From: Gammaproteobacteria bacterium
GTDB lineage: Bacteria; Pseudomonadota; Gammaproteobacteria; SZUA-152
NCBI GenBank assembly: GCA_029882975.1
Contig: JAOUJW010000003.1
Location: 193,090-257,089, forward strand
Length of the DNA stretch: 64,000 nucleotides
Reading direction: 5' to 3'
Shown here: one piece after another, positions 24,302 to 33,112 of the stretch
Layout: every line of letters starts with the position of its first letter
Numbering within the stretch: position 1 is the first letter of the stretch
Notes under the pieces: model-generated
Database searches by the model: none
Told to the model about the DNA's origin: nothing
The model's input: only the letters and a program-made list of their open reading frames with translations
Position numbers and translations under genes: made by a program

Positions 24302-26479
24302 TTGAAAGCAGTATTGGTGGCAAACCAGGCCCGGCGTTTTCCCGGCCTGGTTTTTATTCTTTGTTGTATTTGTACTTCGGTCCTGGCTGAACCCCAGGCC
24401 CGTTTTGCCTATAGTGTCAACTCTGTAGATAACAGTATTACTGCCTACCGAATTAATGAGTACGGCATTCCTGTTTATAATAGTCATATGCATGGCGGTA
24501 AGTTTCCCTCCTCGGTGGCAATACATCCGGGAGGAAAATTTCTAGTTACCACTTCGCAAATACGAAATCGAATTCAGGTCTATTCCATTGATTCAAAAAC
24601 CGGAGAAATCGCAAAACACGGAGCGCCGGTTGATGATAAAAGTTTATCCATTTTTGATTCGGATTTTACCCCTGCCGGGGAGTTTTTATACGTGGCGGGT
24701 CGAATATCCAACACCATTTCGGCCTATCGCTTCGATGCGGTTACCGGGAGATTAACCAGCATATCCGGCAGTCCCTTTAAAACGCCGGGGCGGCCACGCC
24801 AGTTGTTGATTCACCCGTCCGGACGATTTCTTTTTACGTTGGGTGTTTTTGACGACACCGTATCGGTATTTTCCATTGACGAAAAATCCGGCGAACTGAC
24901 TCTAGTTCAGAAAAGCTCCGTAGGTGTTGCGCCTATGAGTATAAAAATGGATTTCTATGAACAGCCGGAATACACCAAATCTGCTCCGTATAACTTAGCG
25001 CTGGACGCAGAAGGTAAAGTGCTCTATGTGGCCAATTGGGTATCTGCAAGTATTTCTGCGTTTTTAGTAGATACGCATACCGGCAAATTGACAGTGGTGC
25101 CGGGCAGTCCTTTTATTACCGAGGCTCATCCCTACAGTGTGATAGTCGATAAAAGTGGACGCTATGTCTATAGTGCACACTGGGCATCGGATAAGATTAT
25201 ACTGTACAAAAGGGAGGCCAACGGTGCTTTACAGCGCGTTGCCGGAGCCGAAGTCACCGCAAAAGGTCAAGCGCCGGTAGATTTGTGGATAGATCCGTCG
25301 CAGCGTCTTTTATACGTGACAAATTATGTGAGTCACAATATTTCAGTGTTTGAAAGGGACATGTCCAATGGCCGTCTTCGGTTTAAGGACGCTTACACTA
25401 CCCGCAACAACCCGAGAAAACTGGCGTTTCTCACGGGAAATACACCAGTCCGAATTCAGTCGGATGCGTTGTTTGTGTTGGATAAACGGTTTAATAAAAT
25501 TCAAGCCTATCGTTTGCAACAGGGCGTACCTCAGACCGGTACTCGGTCAGAGCAAGTGGTCAAAGGTAAGCCCGTGGCACTCAGTTATGATCGTGAGCAT
25601 GCCCTAGTCTATGTGTTGACTCAAAACCCCAATCAGTTACTTGTATTTCGTTATGATGTGCAAAAACATGATTTACGCCCATTGAGTAATTCCACGTTGG
25701 CTCTGCAGTGGGAAGCAGAGGCCGTGACAACGGGTGTCACAGGGCGATTTGTGTATGTGGCCAATACCAGTCAAGGTCATATGTCTGTATTTGAGTACGA
25801 TGCGGATAAAAACCGTTTGCAATCCTGGCCTGAGTCACCCTTTGTATCCGATCCGGGGCCCGCCGCACTGCGTATGGGGTCGGATGAGAAAATTATGTAT
25901 TCGGTAAATACTAAAAACAATACTATTTCAGCATTTATGTTTGGCGAAGGAGATGCTCCCACTCCCTTGATTCGGAATTTAATTCGCTCAGAGTTTATTT
26001 TTAAGACCGGGGCCGAACCTAAAGATATAGTGTTTGATGTAGGCGGTAAGTTCGCTTACGTGGCCAACTACGGTGACGATTCTCTGTCGCCGTACTGGGT
26101 ACATCAACATAACGGTAAACTGACTCAAATTCGTCTTCCAGGATATTCTGCCGGCAAAGGACCTATTAGTTTGGCTATGCATCCCGGCAACCGTTTCTTA
26201 TATGTGGTAAACCGCAAAGAATCCACCGTATCGGTGTTTGATATGGACCCAACCAATGGAATAATAACCGAGCGTAAGCGAGTTAAGACTGGGAAAACGC
26301 CCATCAAAATACGCTTGGATGATGGGGGGCGGTATGCTTATGTGGTTTACGAAAACTCTGCAGTTATGAGTGTTTTTTCAATCAATGACACTGGTAAACT
26401 GCTTAAGCTTAAGGACGTGACTTTGCCTGGAATTGTTGCTGATTTTGTTTTGCATCAAAGGATAGCGGCAACTCAATAA
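24302..26479 (+). CDS. Large YVTN/lactonase-like beta-propeller protein, copy 1
   Basis: About 725 residues from the TTG at 24302 (TAAGG 8 nt upstream; a TTG at 24275 is an alternative). Signal peptide with RR then LVFILCCICTSVLA. Blades of the YVTN/6-phosphogluconolactonase-like type repeat throughout, for example PSSVAIHPGGKFLVTTS, EFLYVAGRISNTISAYRFD, KVLYVANWVSASISAF, RFVYVANTSQGHMSVFEYD and KFAYVANYGDDSLSPYWV. Two seven-blade propellers would fit the length. Catalytic lactonase residues cannot be judged. It is coupled to the undecaheme gene 33 bp upstream, and the pair is repeated at 28142-33069, so it is probably a dedicated partner of that cytochrome. Confidence 0.85.
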   Translation: MKAVLVANQARRFPGLVFILCCICTSVLAEPQARFAYSVNSVDNSITAYRINEYGIPVYNSHMHGGKFPSSVAIHPGGKFLVTTSQIRNRIQVYSIDSKTGEIAKHGAPVDDKSLSIFDSDFTPAGEFLYVAGRISNTISAYRFDAVTGRLTSISGSPFKTPGRPRQLLIHPSGRFLFTLGVFDDTVSVFSIDEKSGELTLVQKSSVGVAPMSIKMDFYEQPEYTKSAPYNLALDAEGKVLYVANWVSASISAFLVDTHTGKLTVVPGSPFITEAHPYSVIVDKSGRYVYSAHWASDKIILYKREANGALQRVAGAEVTAKGQAPVDLWIDPSQRLLYVTNYVSHNISVFERDMSNGRLRFKDAYTTRNNPRKLAFLTGNTPVRIQSDALFVLDKRFNKIQAYRLQQGVPQTGTRSEQVVKGKPVALSYDREHALVYVLTQNPNQLLVFRYDVQKHDLRPLSNSTLALQWEAEAVTTGVTGRFVYVANTSQGHMSVFEYDADKNRLQSWPESPFVSDPGPAALRMGSDEKIMYSVNTKNNTISAFMFGEGDAPTPLIRNLIRSEFIFKTGAEPKDIVFDVGGKFAYVANYGDDSLSPYWVHQHNGKLTQIRLPGYSAGKGPISLAMHPGNRFLYVVNRKESTVSVFDMDPTNGIITERKRVKTGKTPIKIRLDDGGRYAYVVYENSAVMSVFSINDTGKLLKLKDVTLPGIVADFVLHQRIAATQ
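24322..24355 (+). terminator. Terminator-like hairpin inside the start of the propeller gene
   Basis: AAACCAGGCC (24322-24331) pairs with GGCCTGGTTT (24344-24353) and is followed by further T. The hairpin overlaps the signal-peptide codons of the propeller gene, whose only plausible starts lie upstream. It may attenuate transcription between the undecaheme and propeller genes. Confidence 0.6.
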
Positions 26480-26507
26480 TCCTTCCTGTGTCACCAAAGT
26501 CTCCTGT

Positions 26508-27773
26508 TCAAAAAAGCCCCGGTATAAAACGTTTCTTCACCTGTTGCATATACTGCCGGTACTCGGGAAATTTCTGTAAATGACGCTCTTCCGTAAAGGC
26601 TCTTAATATATACAGGGTTGCCCACATACTGTAGCCATAGACAAATTTTAAAGTCCAAAATTGTTTGTAGAAAGCGCCCTGGGAAAACCACAGCAACAGT
26701 TTGAATGTTGTGCCCGGGTGGCGGATTAGGCTATAGAGCCCTTTATTTTGCAATTTCTTAAAGGTGACATTGACTATAGAGGGCCCCAGAGATACATTGG
26801 AGTAAATTTGAAAGCCTAAAAGCACAACCTCCAATACTTTTAACGCGGTTAACGTTACAACTCCGGAAAACACCAGGTCTTGCTCCAGCCCTGTCGCTGC
26901 ATGGGGGCCAAAGGGGAAAAACGATCCGGTGATTTCGTTGAGTGGCGCATAACAGGCGAAACACACTAACCAGCCGCCGGCAGTTAAATCTACTGAGCGG
27001 CTGCGATTCTCCAGCCAGCGCGATTCCAGTCCGTAGTTAAGCGCCGCATTGACAATGTCGGTAGTCCAAAGTACAGCGCTGACCATCACCAGAAAACTTA
27101 GAAACTGCCATTGTGCCTGCAAAGACTGGTAGATATTGATGGAGCTGACTAGATTGGCCAAGACTTGAGCAATCATAATGGGTATAAAATAGCCCCGCAT
27201 GAGAATGTTTAATAGGACTTTTTTATTGGTGGGGTTTTTCAGTACTCTAAATGGATTCTCCGGTGTATGTTGCGCGCCACTGGTAGAGGGTTTATCGGCA
27301 AACAAGGCCAATCCCATTTGTTTTACGATATGGATGATTCGTACCGCCGGATCATAGAAATCTTCTACTCGGGAGGATTTAAAAATCAATGTAAGGACAA
27401 AGTAAGGAAAGCCCCCATACAGGCTGGCCATAAGTAAATACTCAAAGAAAATCTCGTTCGCCCTGAAGCTTGAGGTGCCGTAAAAGGGAAGTTGGGTGTA
27501 AAGCAATTTGGCCGATGCGATTATGGATAGCCAGACCAGGTAGCGGGCCAGTGCCTGGCGCAATACAGTCCGCCAACGAAACTGGCGGTTGTAACGGAAC
27601 ACGCTCTTGCCGAGCTTTTGTTGCCATAGCAGGGCCACGCTGTTCAATAATGCGAGCAGTAATAGCGGGATGAGAAAATACGCCTGTTCCCAGGAGGTAT
27701 TGGCAAAAAGCCAAGTCATACTTAAGGTGGTAGCCAGAGCGCACAGAAAATAGATGTGGGGTGAAATATGCAT
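26508..27773 (-). CDS. Polytopic membrane protein with ICMT-like methyltransferase domain
   Basis: 421 residues with several hydrophobic membrane segments (for example YFLCALATTLSMTWLF, AYFLIPLLLLALLNSVALL, and a run near 215-240). The C-terminal 110 residues match the isoprenylcysteine methyltransferase/phospholipid methyltransferase-like family: GLYSLIRHPGTTFKLLLWF, then RAFTEERHLQKFPEYRQYM, with RHP and EER as SAM-site signatures. The substrate is unknown; bacterial members methylate lipids, quinones or proteins, or are uncharacterised. It sits on the opposite strand between the two undecaheme-propeller modules and converges on the first propeller gene. Confidence 0.75.
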   Translation of the reverse strand: MHISPHIYFLCALATTLSMTWLFANTSWEQAYFLIPLLLLALLNSVALLWQQKLGKSVFRYNRQFRWRTVLRQALARYLVWLSIIASAKLLYTQLPFYGTSSFRANEIFFEYLLMASLYGGFPYFVLTLIFKSSRVEDFYDPAVRIIHIVKQMGLALFADKPSTSGAQHTPENPFRVLKNPTNKKVLLNILMRGYFIPIMIAQVLANLVSSINIYQSLQAQWQFLSFLVMVSAVLWTTDIVNAALNYGLESRWLENRSRSVDLTAGGWLVCFACYAPLNEITGSFFPFGPHAATGLEQDLVFSGVVTLTALKVLEVVLLGFQIYSNVSLGPSIVNVTFKKLQNKGLYSLIRHPGTTFKLLLWFSQGAFYKQFWTLKFVYGYSMWATLYILRAFTEERHLQKFPEYRQYMQQVKKRFIPGLF

Positions 27774-28141
27774 GGTCCGATTATACGGGTTTCCATTTTC
27801 AGGGGAAGCTTTTGCCTCGGCTGGGTGAGGTTGGACCAGTTCTCATATATGCGGAATTTACTGATAGACATCTTGAACAATCCCACAAAAAGATAAGAGT
27901 ATTGGAGGGGGTCAGCTACTGTGATTGCCGACAGTGTCCCGGCTCATACTTAGGTAAAGTGTTGCTTCTGTTGTACCCGTTCGACTTAAGGAATCAGGTT
28001 ATGGAAAACATTCCAGTCGTCTGTATTTGTTCTTACCTGACGGTTTTTGTCAGCCATTCGCCCATAAAGTAAATCACCATTTATCCGATATGAAGACGAA
28101 TAGGCTGCGCAATAGGAAATTGCGCTTTTGGGGATTATCAA
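27774..28141. promoter_or_regulatory. 368-bp intergenic region with a hairpin just before the second undecaheme gene
   Basis: No supported gene. GCGCAAT (28107-28113) and ATTGCGC (28119-28125) form a perfect stem with a five-base loop, followed by TTTT and then GGGGA, which serves as the ribosome site for the TTG at 28142. The hairpin is thus placed to act as a terminator/attenuator or to influence access to the ribosome site. The region must also hold divergent promoters for this gene and the ICMT-like gene. Confidence 0.45.
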
Positions 28142-30784
28142 TTGTACAAACAGTTTTTTATAGTATTAATTTTTGTGGGCTCAGTTGTGGGGTTAATTAC
28201 CCCCGGATGGGCTGCTCGAATCTCAGACGTTAAGAACACCAAGCACAATTTTTCCACTAACAGTCCCACTTTGCTGTTTGATGAAAATGGAAATCCGGTT
28301 ATACGGTCGGTGGAGGCAGTCAGTGAAACGCAGATTTGTGTGTTTTGCCATACGCCTCATGCTGCTAATCCGCAGGCCAAAGTGCCCTTGTGGAATCGCG
28401 GCCTGTCCGGGGCTACCTACCAGGTTTACGGGTCACAGATTAACGGCAGCGGTACCAGCTCATTGGACGCAACAGTTTCACAACCCAATGGAATATCCAA
28501 ATTATGTTTGTCCTGTCATGACGGTACGCTTGCTATCGGTGCAGTCGATGTTCTAAACGGCACTGCTTCCAGTACGGTTGAAATGGCGGGTGTGGGGGGC
28601 AGTGGAGAAATGGCCCCCGGGACGTTTGGTGTCGATAGTGGTTTTACCCGAAATTTGGGCACGGATTTGACTAACGATCATCCGATTTCCCTGATGTACG
28701 ATCACAATTTGGTGGTGATGGATGGGGAAATGCGGGTGCCATCGGAGCAAGCAGATATTGTGGTTCGCACCCGAGATCCCTTGCCCGCAGACCAGCCGAG
28801 AAAAGCCATCCATTTACAACCGGTGGCGACCAATACCACCGGCGGTTTAGTGCAGTGTAATAGTTGCCATGATCCACATATTCGGGATGATGAAGATCCC
28901 GGTATCAAATTTCTGCGATTGAATCGCTTACAGAAAAATGTCCATCCCAGTACCGACACCGTTTTCAATAAAGACAATGATATTATATGTTTGTCCTGTC
29001 ACCAAAAAGAAGGTTGGGCCGGGTCGGCGCATGCCAATAGTGATGTGGCCGATGAGGTCTATACCAGCAATGCAGCTGCATTGCGTGAGTTTCCTACAAC
29101 CGGTTTAGGAACTCAAGTCTGGCAATCCTCATGCTTGGCCTGCCATGACACACATACCGTGCAAGGTTCCAGGCGTTTGTTGCGGGAAGGAACCGATAGT
29201 CTGTCGCGGCCGAAACAGGGCGGGGCCCCGGCTTTGGAGCAGACCTGCTATGCATGTCATTCTAATGATGGGGATACCTTGGTTACGCAAGGTTTGAATA
29301 CCGAAGTCCCGGATGTTAAGAGCGATTTTTCTCTGCCTCGCCATATGCCAATAACGAGCGAGGAACAGGGTAATTTCAGAACGGAAGTTCACGATATTGG
29401 ATCCAGTGTGTTGCCGCAGGCTGGAAAAGATTTTCTGGAATCAGCAGCGAAATTGGGAAAAATATCTGCCGGTGGAACGCTAAACAATCGCCATGCTGAA
29501 TGCACGGATTGCCACAATCCTCATCGAGTTACCAAGACTCGCTTGTTTTATACCGACCCTTTTACGGGGAGCGCCGAGGATGATAGAGCCGCTGGGACAC
29601 ATAATCACAGTGCGCCCCACAGTAACATTGCCTCAGGAGTGCTCAAAGGGACATGGGGAGTGGAACCCACCTATATCAGTAATAGCTTTCATATCGATCC
29701 TATATTTGATGTTAACAGTGTAAAACGGGGTAATCCACCCATCAATGCCTCCACTTTGGTGACCAGTGAGTATGTGACGCGGGAATATCAAGTATGTTTG
29801 AAGTGTCATTCCAACTATAGCTACGATACACCTCCCAGCCTGGGTGTGTCGACGCCCCCCAATACCAACGGCATGATGGCTTACACTAATCAGGCGACAG
29901 AATTTCATGCGCCATTGAGCCATGCGGATGAACCGGTCAGTTTGGGCTTGGATGGAGGTGCCGGGGTGGCACCTGTTAGCGCCAATGCTCCGGATTGGAA
30001 CACCAATAACCATCGATCATGGCACCCGACCATGCGTGCGACCGGACGCACGGCGGCAAAAAGAAATGCGAACGCCAACAATTGGTTGGCACCATTTAAT
30101 TCAGCCATTGGCAGTTTAACCATGTATTGTTCTGACTGTCATGGTAGTAATACGAATGTGGATACGGTGGTGCCGGGGGATGGGTCAGAAAATAGTCGTC
30201 CCTGGGGACCGCACGGATCGGAAAATGACTTCATTCTTAAGGGGGCCTGGTCCGGAGATCGACTCAATGGTACGGGCGAACTGCAAGGCAGTCCCGGTGC
30301 TCAAAACCACTTGTGTTTTAAGTGTCACGATTTTGACCAATATGCCAATCCTGCGGCCGCGCCTCAAGACAGTGGCTTTAGTATGACAGGAATGTGTTCT
30401 GATATGTGCGGTGGTGGTGGCATGGGTGGAATGGGGGGTATGAATAATTTGCACATCTTCCATGCTAATCAAGTACAGAATTTCCGTTGCAATTTCTGTC
30501 ATGTAGCCGTGCCTCACGGTTGGAAGAACAAGAATTTTCTAGTCAATCTGAATGATGTGGGGCCGGAAAGTACCAACGGAGATCGCGGAGAAGTTCGTAA
30601 CAATACCACTGCCGCGTATACCAACGGACCTTATTACAACCGAGCAGTATTAAAAGTCGTCACTTTTGCACAAAGCGGTGGATGGGATCCGGGGCGCTGT
30701 GGGTCAGCCAACACGGGGGGCAACGGCCAGACCGGAGTGAACTGGATGGCGTTTGGAAGCGAAGCATGTAACAATGTACCCTAA
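28142..30784 (+). CDS. Undecaheme (11 CXXCH) secreted c-type cytochrome, copy 2
   Basis: 880 residues from a TTG start; signal peptide MYKQFFIVLIFVGSVVGLITPGWAA. Eleven motifs: CVFCH, CLSCH, CNSCH, CLSCH, CLACH, CYACH, CTDCH, CLKCH, CSDCH, CFKCH, CNFCH, at the same relative places as copy 1. Long stretches are identical or nearly so (TKHNFST, ICVFCHTPHAAN, GWKNKNFLVNLNDVG), so it is a recent or constrained paralog. The Met/Gly-rich stretch before heme 11 is shorter here, but holds CSDMC. It is followed by its own propeller gene. May be expressed under different conditions or form a different complex. Confidence 0.93.
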   Translation: MYKQFFIVLIFVGSVVGLITPGWAARISDVKNTKHNFSTNSPTLLFDENGNPVIRSVEAVSETQICVFCHTPHAANPQAKVPLWNRGLSGATYQVYGSQINGSGTSSLDATVSQPNGISKLCLSCHDGTLAIGAVDVLNGTASSTVEMAGVGGSGEMAPGTFGVDSGFTRNLGTDLTNDHPISLMYDHNLVVMDGEMRVPSEQADIVVRTRDPLPADQPRKAIHLQPVATNTTGGLVQCNSCHDPHIRDDEDPGIKFLRLNRLQKNVHPSTDTVFNKDNDIICLSCHQKEGWAGSAHANSDVADEVYTSNAAALREFPTTGLGTQVWQSSCLACHDTHTVQGSRRLLREGTDSLSRPKQGGAPALEQTCYACHSNDGDTLVTQGLNTEVPDVKSDFSLPRHMPITSEEQGNFRTEVHDIGSSVLPQAGKDFLESAAKLGKISAGGTLNNRHAECTDCHNPHRVTKTRLFYTDPFTGSAEDDRAAGTHNHSAPHSNIASGVLKGTWGVEPTYISNSFHIDPIFDVNSVKRGNPPINASTLVTSEYVTREYQVCLKCHSNYSYDTPPSLGVSTPPNTNGMMAYTNQATEFHAPLSHADEPVSLGLDGGAGVAPVSANAPDWNTNNHRSWHPTMRATGRTAAKRNANANNWLAPFNSAIGSLTMYCSDCHGSNTNVDTVVPGDGSENSRPWGPHGSENDFILKGAWSGDRLNGTGELQGSPGAQNHLCFKCHDFDQYANPAAAPQDSGFSMTGMCSDMCGGGGMGGMGGMNNLHIFHANQVQNFRCNFCHVAVPHGWKNKNFLVNLNDVGPESTNGDRGEVRNNTTAAYTNGPYYNRAVLKVVTFAQSGGWDPGRCGSANTGGNGQTGVNWMAFGSEACNNVP

Positions 30785-30873
30785 CCCGGGCGGCGCGATT
30801 TGCCGCTGTGTATAACAATAATGCGCTTAGAGTGGAACTGTCAGGAACTCTCCTGTAGCGCAAAGGGTGATGC

Positions 30874-33069
30874 ATGCCAAGCTTATTGAAACAACTGCTG
30901 CTGCAGGTGATGTTTGCAGCTGGTATCTGCTTCAGCGTTGCTGCGCACGGGGCTCAGTATTTTTATTCCATCAATTCTCTGGATAGCACCCTAAGTTCTT
31001 ATGTGAGTGATGCTGGTGTGCTGCGTCACGCCGGCTTTATATCGGTTCCCAAAAACCCCAAAGCGTTGTTGGTGCATCCGGATAAGAAAACGGTTTATGT
31101 GCTGTCGAAAACTACGGCTCAGATAAGTGTTTTTAGGCAAGAAGTACACGGTTTGCACGAGTTGGATTTCTCCCCCTACTCTTTAAGTCTGCCTTCGCCA
31201 TTTGCCATGCAGTTTCATAACAGCGGACAGTTTTTGTATGTAGCCAGCCGGGCGGGCGCCATTTTGGCTTATCGCATTGAAGCCGACCGTAGTCTCAATC
31301 CTGTTAAAGGGTCACCCTATAAATCCGGCCAACGCACGCGTTCTCTTGTGCTGCATCCCAGCGGAAATTATCTCTATGCGGTAAACGCGCACAGCAATAC
31401 TATTTCAGCTTACAGCGTTGACGTAGACAGTGGAGCTTTAATTCCTTTACCTGAGTCCCCCTATGTACTTGAGGCTAAAGATATGGAGCTTAAAACCGCT
31501 GTGCCCTTGGTGGATTTTCCGTCCCAAGCCGGTGGTGTCCCATATTTTGTCAATATCCATCCCTCCGGGGGCTATCTTTATGTCACTCATTGGGCCACGG
31601 CTTCGGTTTCCGTCTATAAAATTAATCCGGATGGACGCTTGTCACGCCTGGCTGGAAATCCGTTTCCGACCGGATTGAATCCTTTTTCGGTGACCCCGCA
31701 TCCCAACGGCAAATTTGTTTATATTAGCAGTTGGGGAGAACATCGTATTTACGCTTATCGTGTCGATGCGAATGGCGCCTTATCTCTTATGAAACGTCGG
31801 GTTAGTACTGCCGGAAAAACACCGGCCACTTTGGTGTTCAATGAATCAGGCGCGATCGCTTATGTTGTCAATACGCAGACAGACAGCATTACCGCGTTTG
31901 GAGTCAACACAAAAACCGGTGCTATGCACATTAAACAGCATTTACAGACCCGGCCCGGTCCTTGGGAGTTGCACCCCGGTGGTTTGGCTGACGCCAATAA
32001 GGTCCTAAAGGAAAGTACGCTTATTGACAGTAACAAAAAAATTCAGAAGAGTGCGAAAAACTCCAGGCAAGTAAAGAAAGATCAGGGAAAAGGTGAGTTC
32101 CTGTTTGCTTTAGACAAGTTTCGTCGTTACCTCACGGCTTATGAGGTGCAAAATGATGGCAAACTTAGAGAAATTGCCAATACAACTTTAGCGGGTAGGC
32201 CCGTTGATCTGGTCTCAACGAAACAATATGGGGTTGTGGTAGCTTATGAAGATACGGGTTCTTTAGATGCTTATACATTATCACTACAGCGGAAACAGTG
32301 GACTCGACTGGCCAGGCAGACTTTGCAGCTGGGGAAGGGGAAGAAGCAGTTGTTGCTCGATAACAATGAAAAATACCTTTATGTGTTAAATCGGGACAGG
32401 AAAACATTACATTCCATCCAAGTGGAGGCTTCTACCCAAATGGTACTACTTGAGGCGTTGTCGGACAGGCGCAGTGAGGCTGTGAAGTTAACGCTGGACC
32501 CGGCTGGACGATATTTGTTTGAAGTGAATGGTCAGCCCAGGGATGTGGCAGTGAAAGGATTTCGAGATCCTGCGGAAGTATTAAGTTACGAGCGGCGTAA
32601 ATGGGGGTCTCCTTATACTTTAGTGGGTACTGCACAGGATGCGGTCGTGTCTCGTGGTGGAAACTTCCTTTTGATCTCTCATTCCCAGCCGCAGCAGTTG
32701 GCCGTTTATTCCGTCCAGCACCGGACCGGAGCTTTGGAATTGTTACCCGACTCCGTAATACCTATGCCCCTGCCGGTAAACGTTATAGCGTCTCATCCGA
32801 CCGAATCCTTGCTCTATGTGGTGGCCGGTAAGACTATTACTGTTTATAAGTGGTTTGACGTCACAGGAACACTGAAAGAGATTTCTCAGTTTAAAACTAA
32901 TTTACCACCGGTTTCGATGGTTATTGAACCGGGGGGTGAATTTGCCTATGTAAGCTATTCCAAGCGAGGTGCGGTGGACGTGTTGGAAATCGATAAAGCA
33001 GGCGGTTTAAAGTTCAAGGCCAGTACCAAAACGCGCGGACGGCATTTATTATTGTTTTCTACTATTTAG
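30874..33069 (+). CDS. Large YVTN/lactonase-like beta-propeller protein, copy 2
   Basis: 731 residues with signal peptide MPSLLKQLLLQVMFAAGICFSVAAHGA. Blade motifs match copy 1 in kind: KALLVHPDKKTVYVLSK, QFLYVASRAGAILAYRI, NYLYAVNAHSNTISAYSVD, GYLYVTHWATASVSVYKIN and KFVYISSWGEHRIYAYRVD. Sequence has diverged more than the paired undecahemes have. Residues near 385-410 form a Lys-rich spacer between two propellers. Starts about 90 bp after the undecaheme stop. Probable partner or assembly factor of undecaheme copy 2. Confidence 0.85.
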   Translation: MPSLLKQLLLQVMFAAGICFSVAAHGAQYFYSINSLDSTLSSYVSDAGVLRHAGFISVPKNPKALLVHPDKKTVYVLSKTTAQISVFRQEVHGLHELDFSPYSLSLPSPFAMQFHNSGQFLYVASRAGAILAYRIEADRSLNPVKGSPYKSGQRTRSLVLHPSGNYLYAVNAHSNTISAYSVDVDSGALIPLPESPYVLEAKDMELKTAVPLVDFPSQAGGVPYFVNIHPSGGYLYVTHWATASVSVYKINPDGRLSRLAGNPFPTGLNPFSVTPHPNGKFVYISSWGEHRIYAYRVDANGALSLMKRRVSTAGKTPATLVFNESGAIAYVVNTQTDSITAFGVNTKTGAMHIKQHLQTRPGPWELHPGGLADANKVLKESTLIDSNKKIQKSAKNSRQVKKDQGKGEFLFALDKFRRYLTAYEVQNDGKLREIANTTLAGRPVDLVSTKQYGVVVAYEDTGSLDAYTLSLQRKQWTRLARQTLQLGKGKKQLLLDNNEKYLYVLNRDRKTLHSIQVEASTQMVLLEALSDRRSEAVKLTLDPAGRYLFEVNGQPRDVAVKGFRDPAEVLSYERRKWGSPYTLVGTAQDAVVSRGGNFLLISHSQPQQLAVYSVQHRTGALELLPDSVIPMPLPVNVIASHPTESLLYVVAGKTITVYKWFDVTGTLKEISQFKTNLPPVSMVIEPGGEFAYVSYSKRGAVDVLEIDKAGGLKFKASTKTRGRHLLLFSTI

Positions 33070-33112
33070 AGTTCTTATTTGGATCCATGAGCGGTTTGGG
33101 TAATCCTTACAG

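Noticed and set aside
27761-28072. Open frame of 103 codons in the gap between the ICMT-like and second undecaheme genes
   Set aside because: No ribosome site, no recognisable domain, overlaps the ICMT-like gene start, and odd composition (isolated Cys, no signal). Treated as non-coding.
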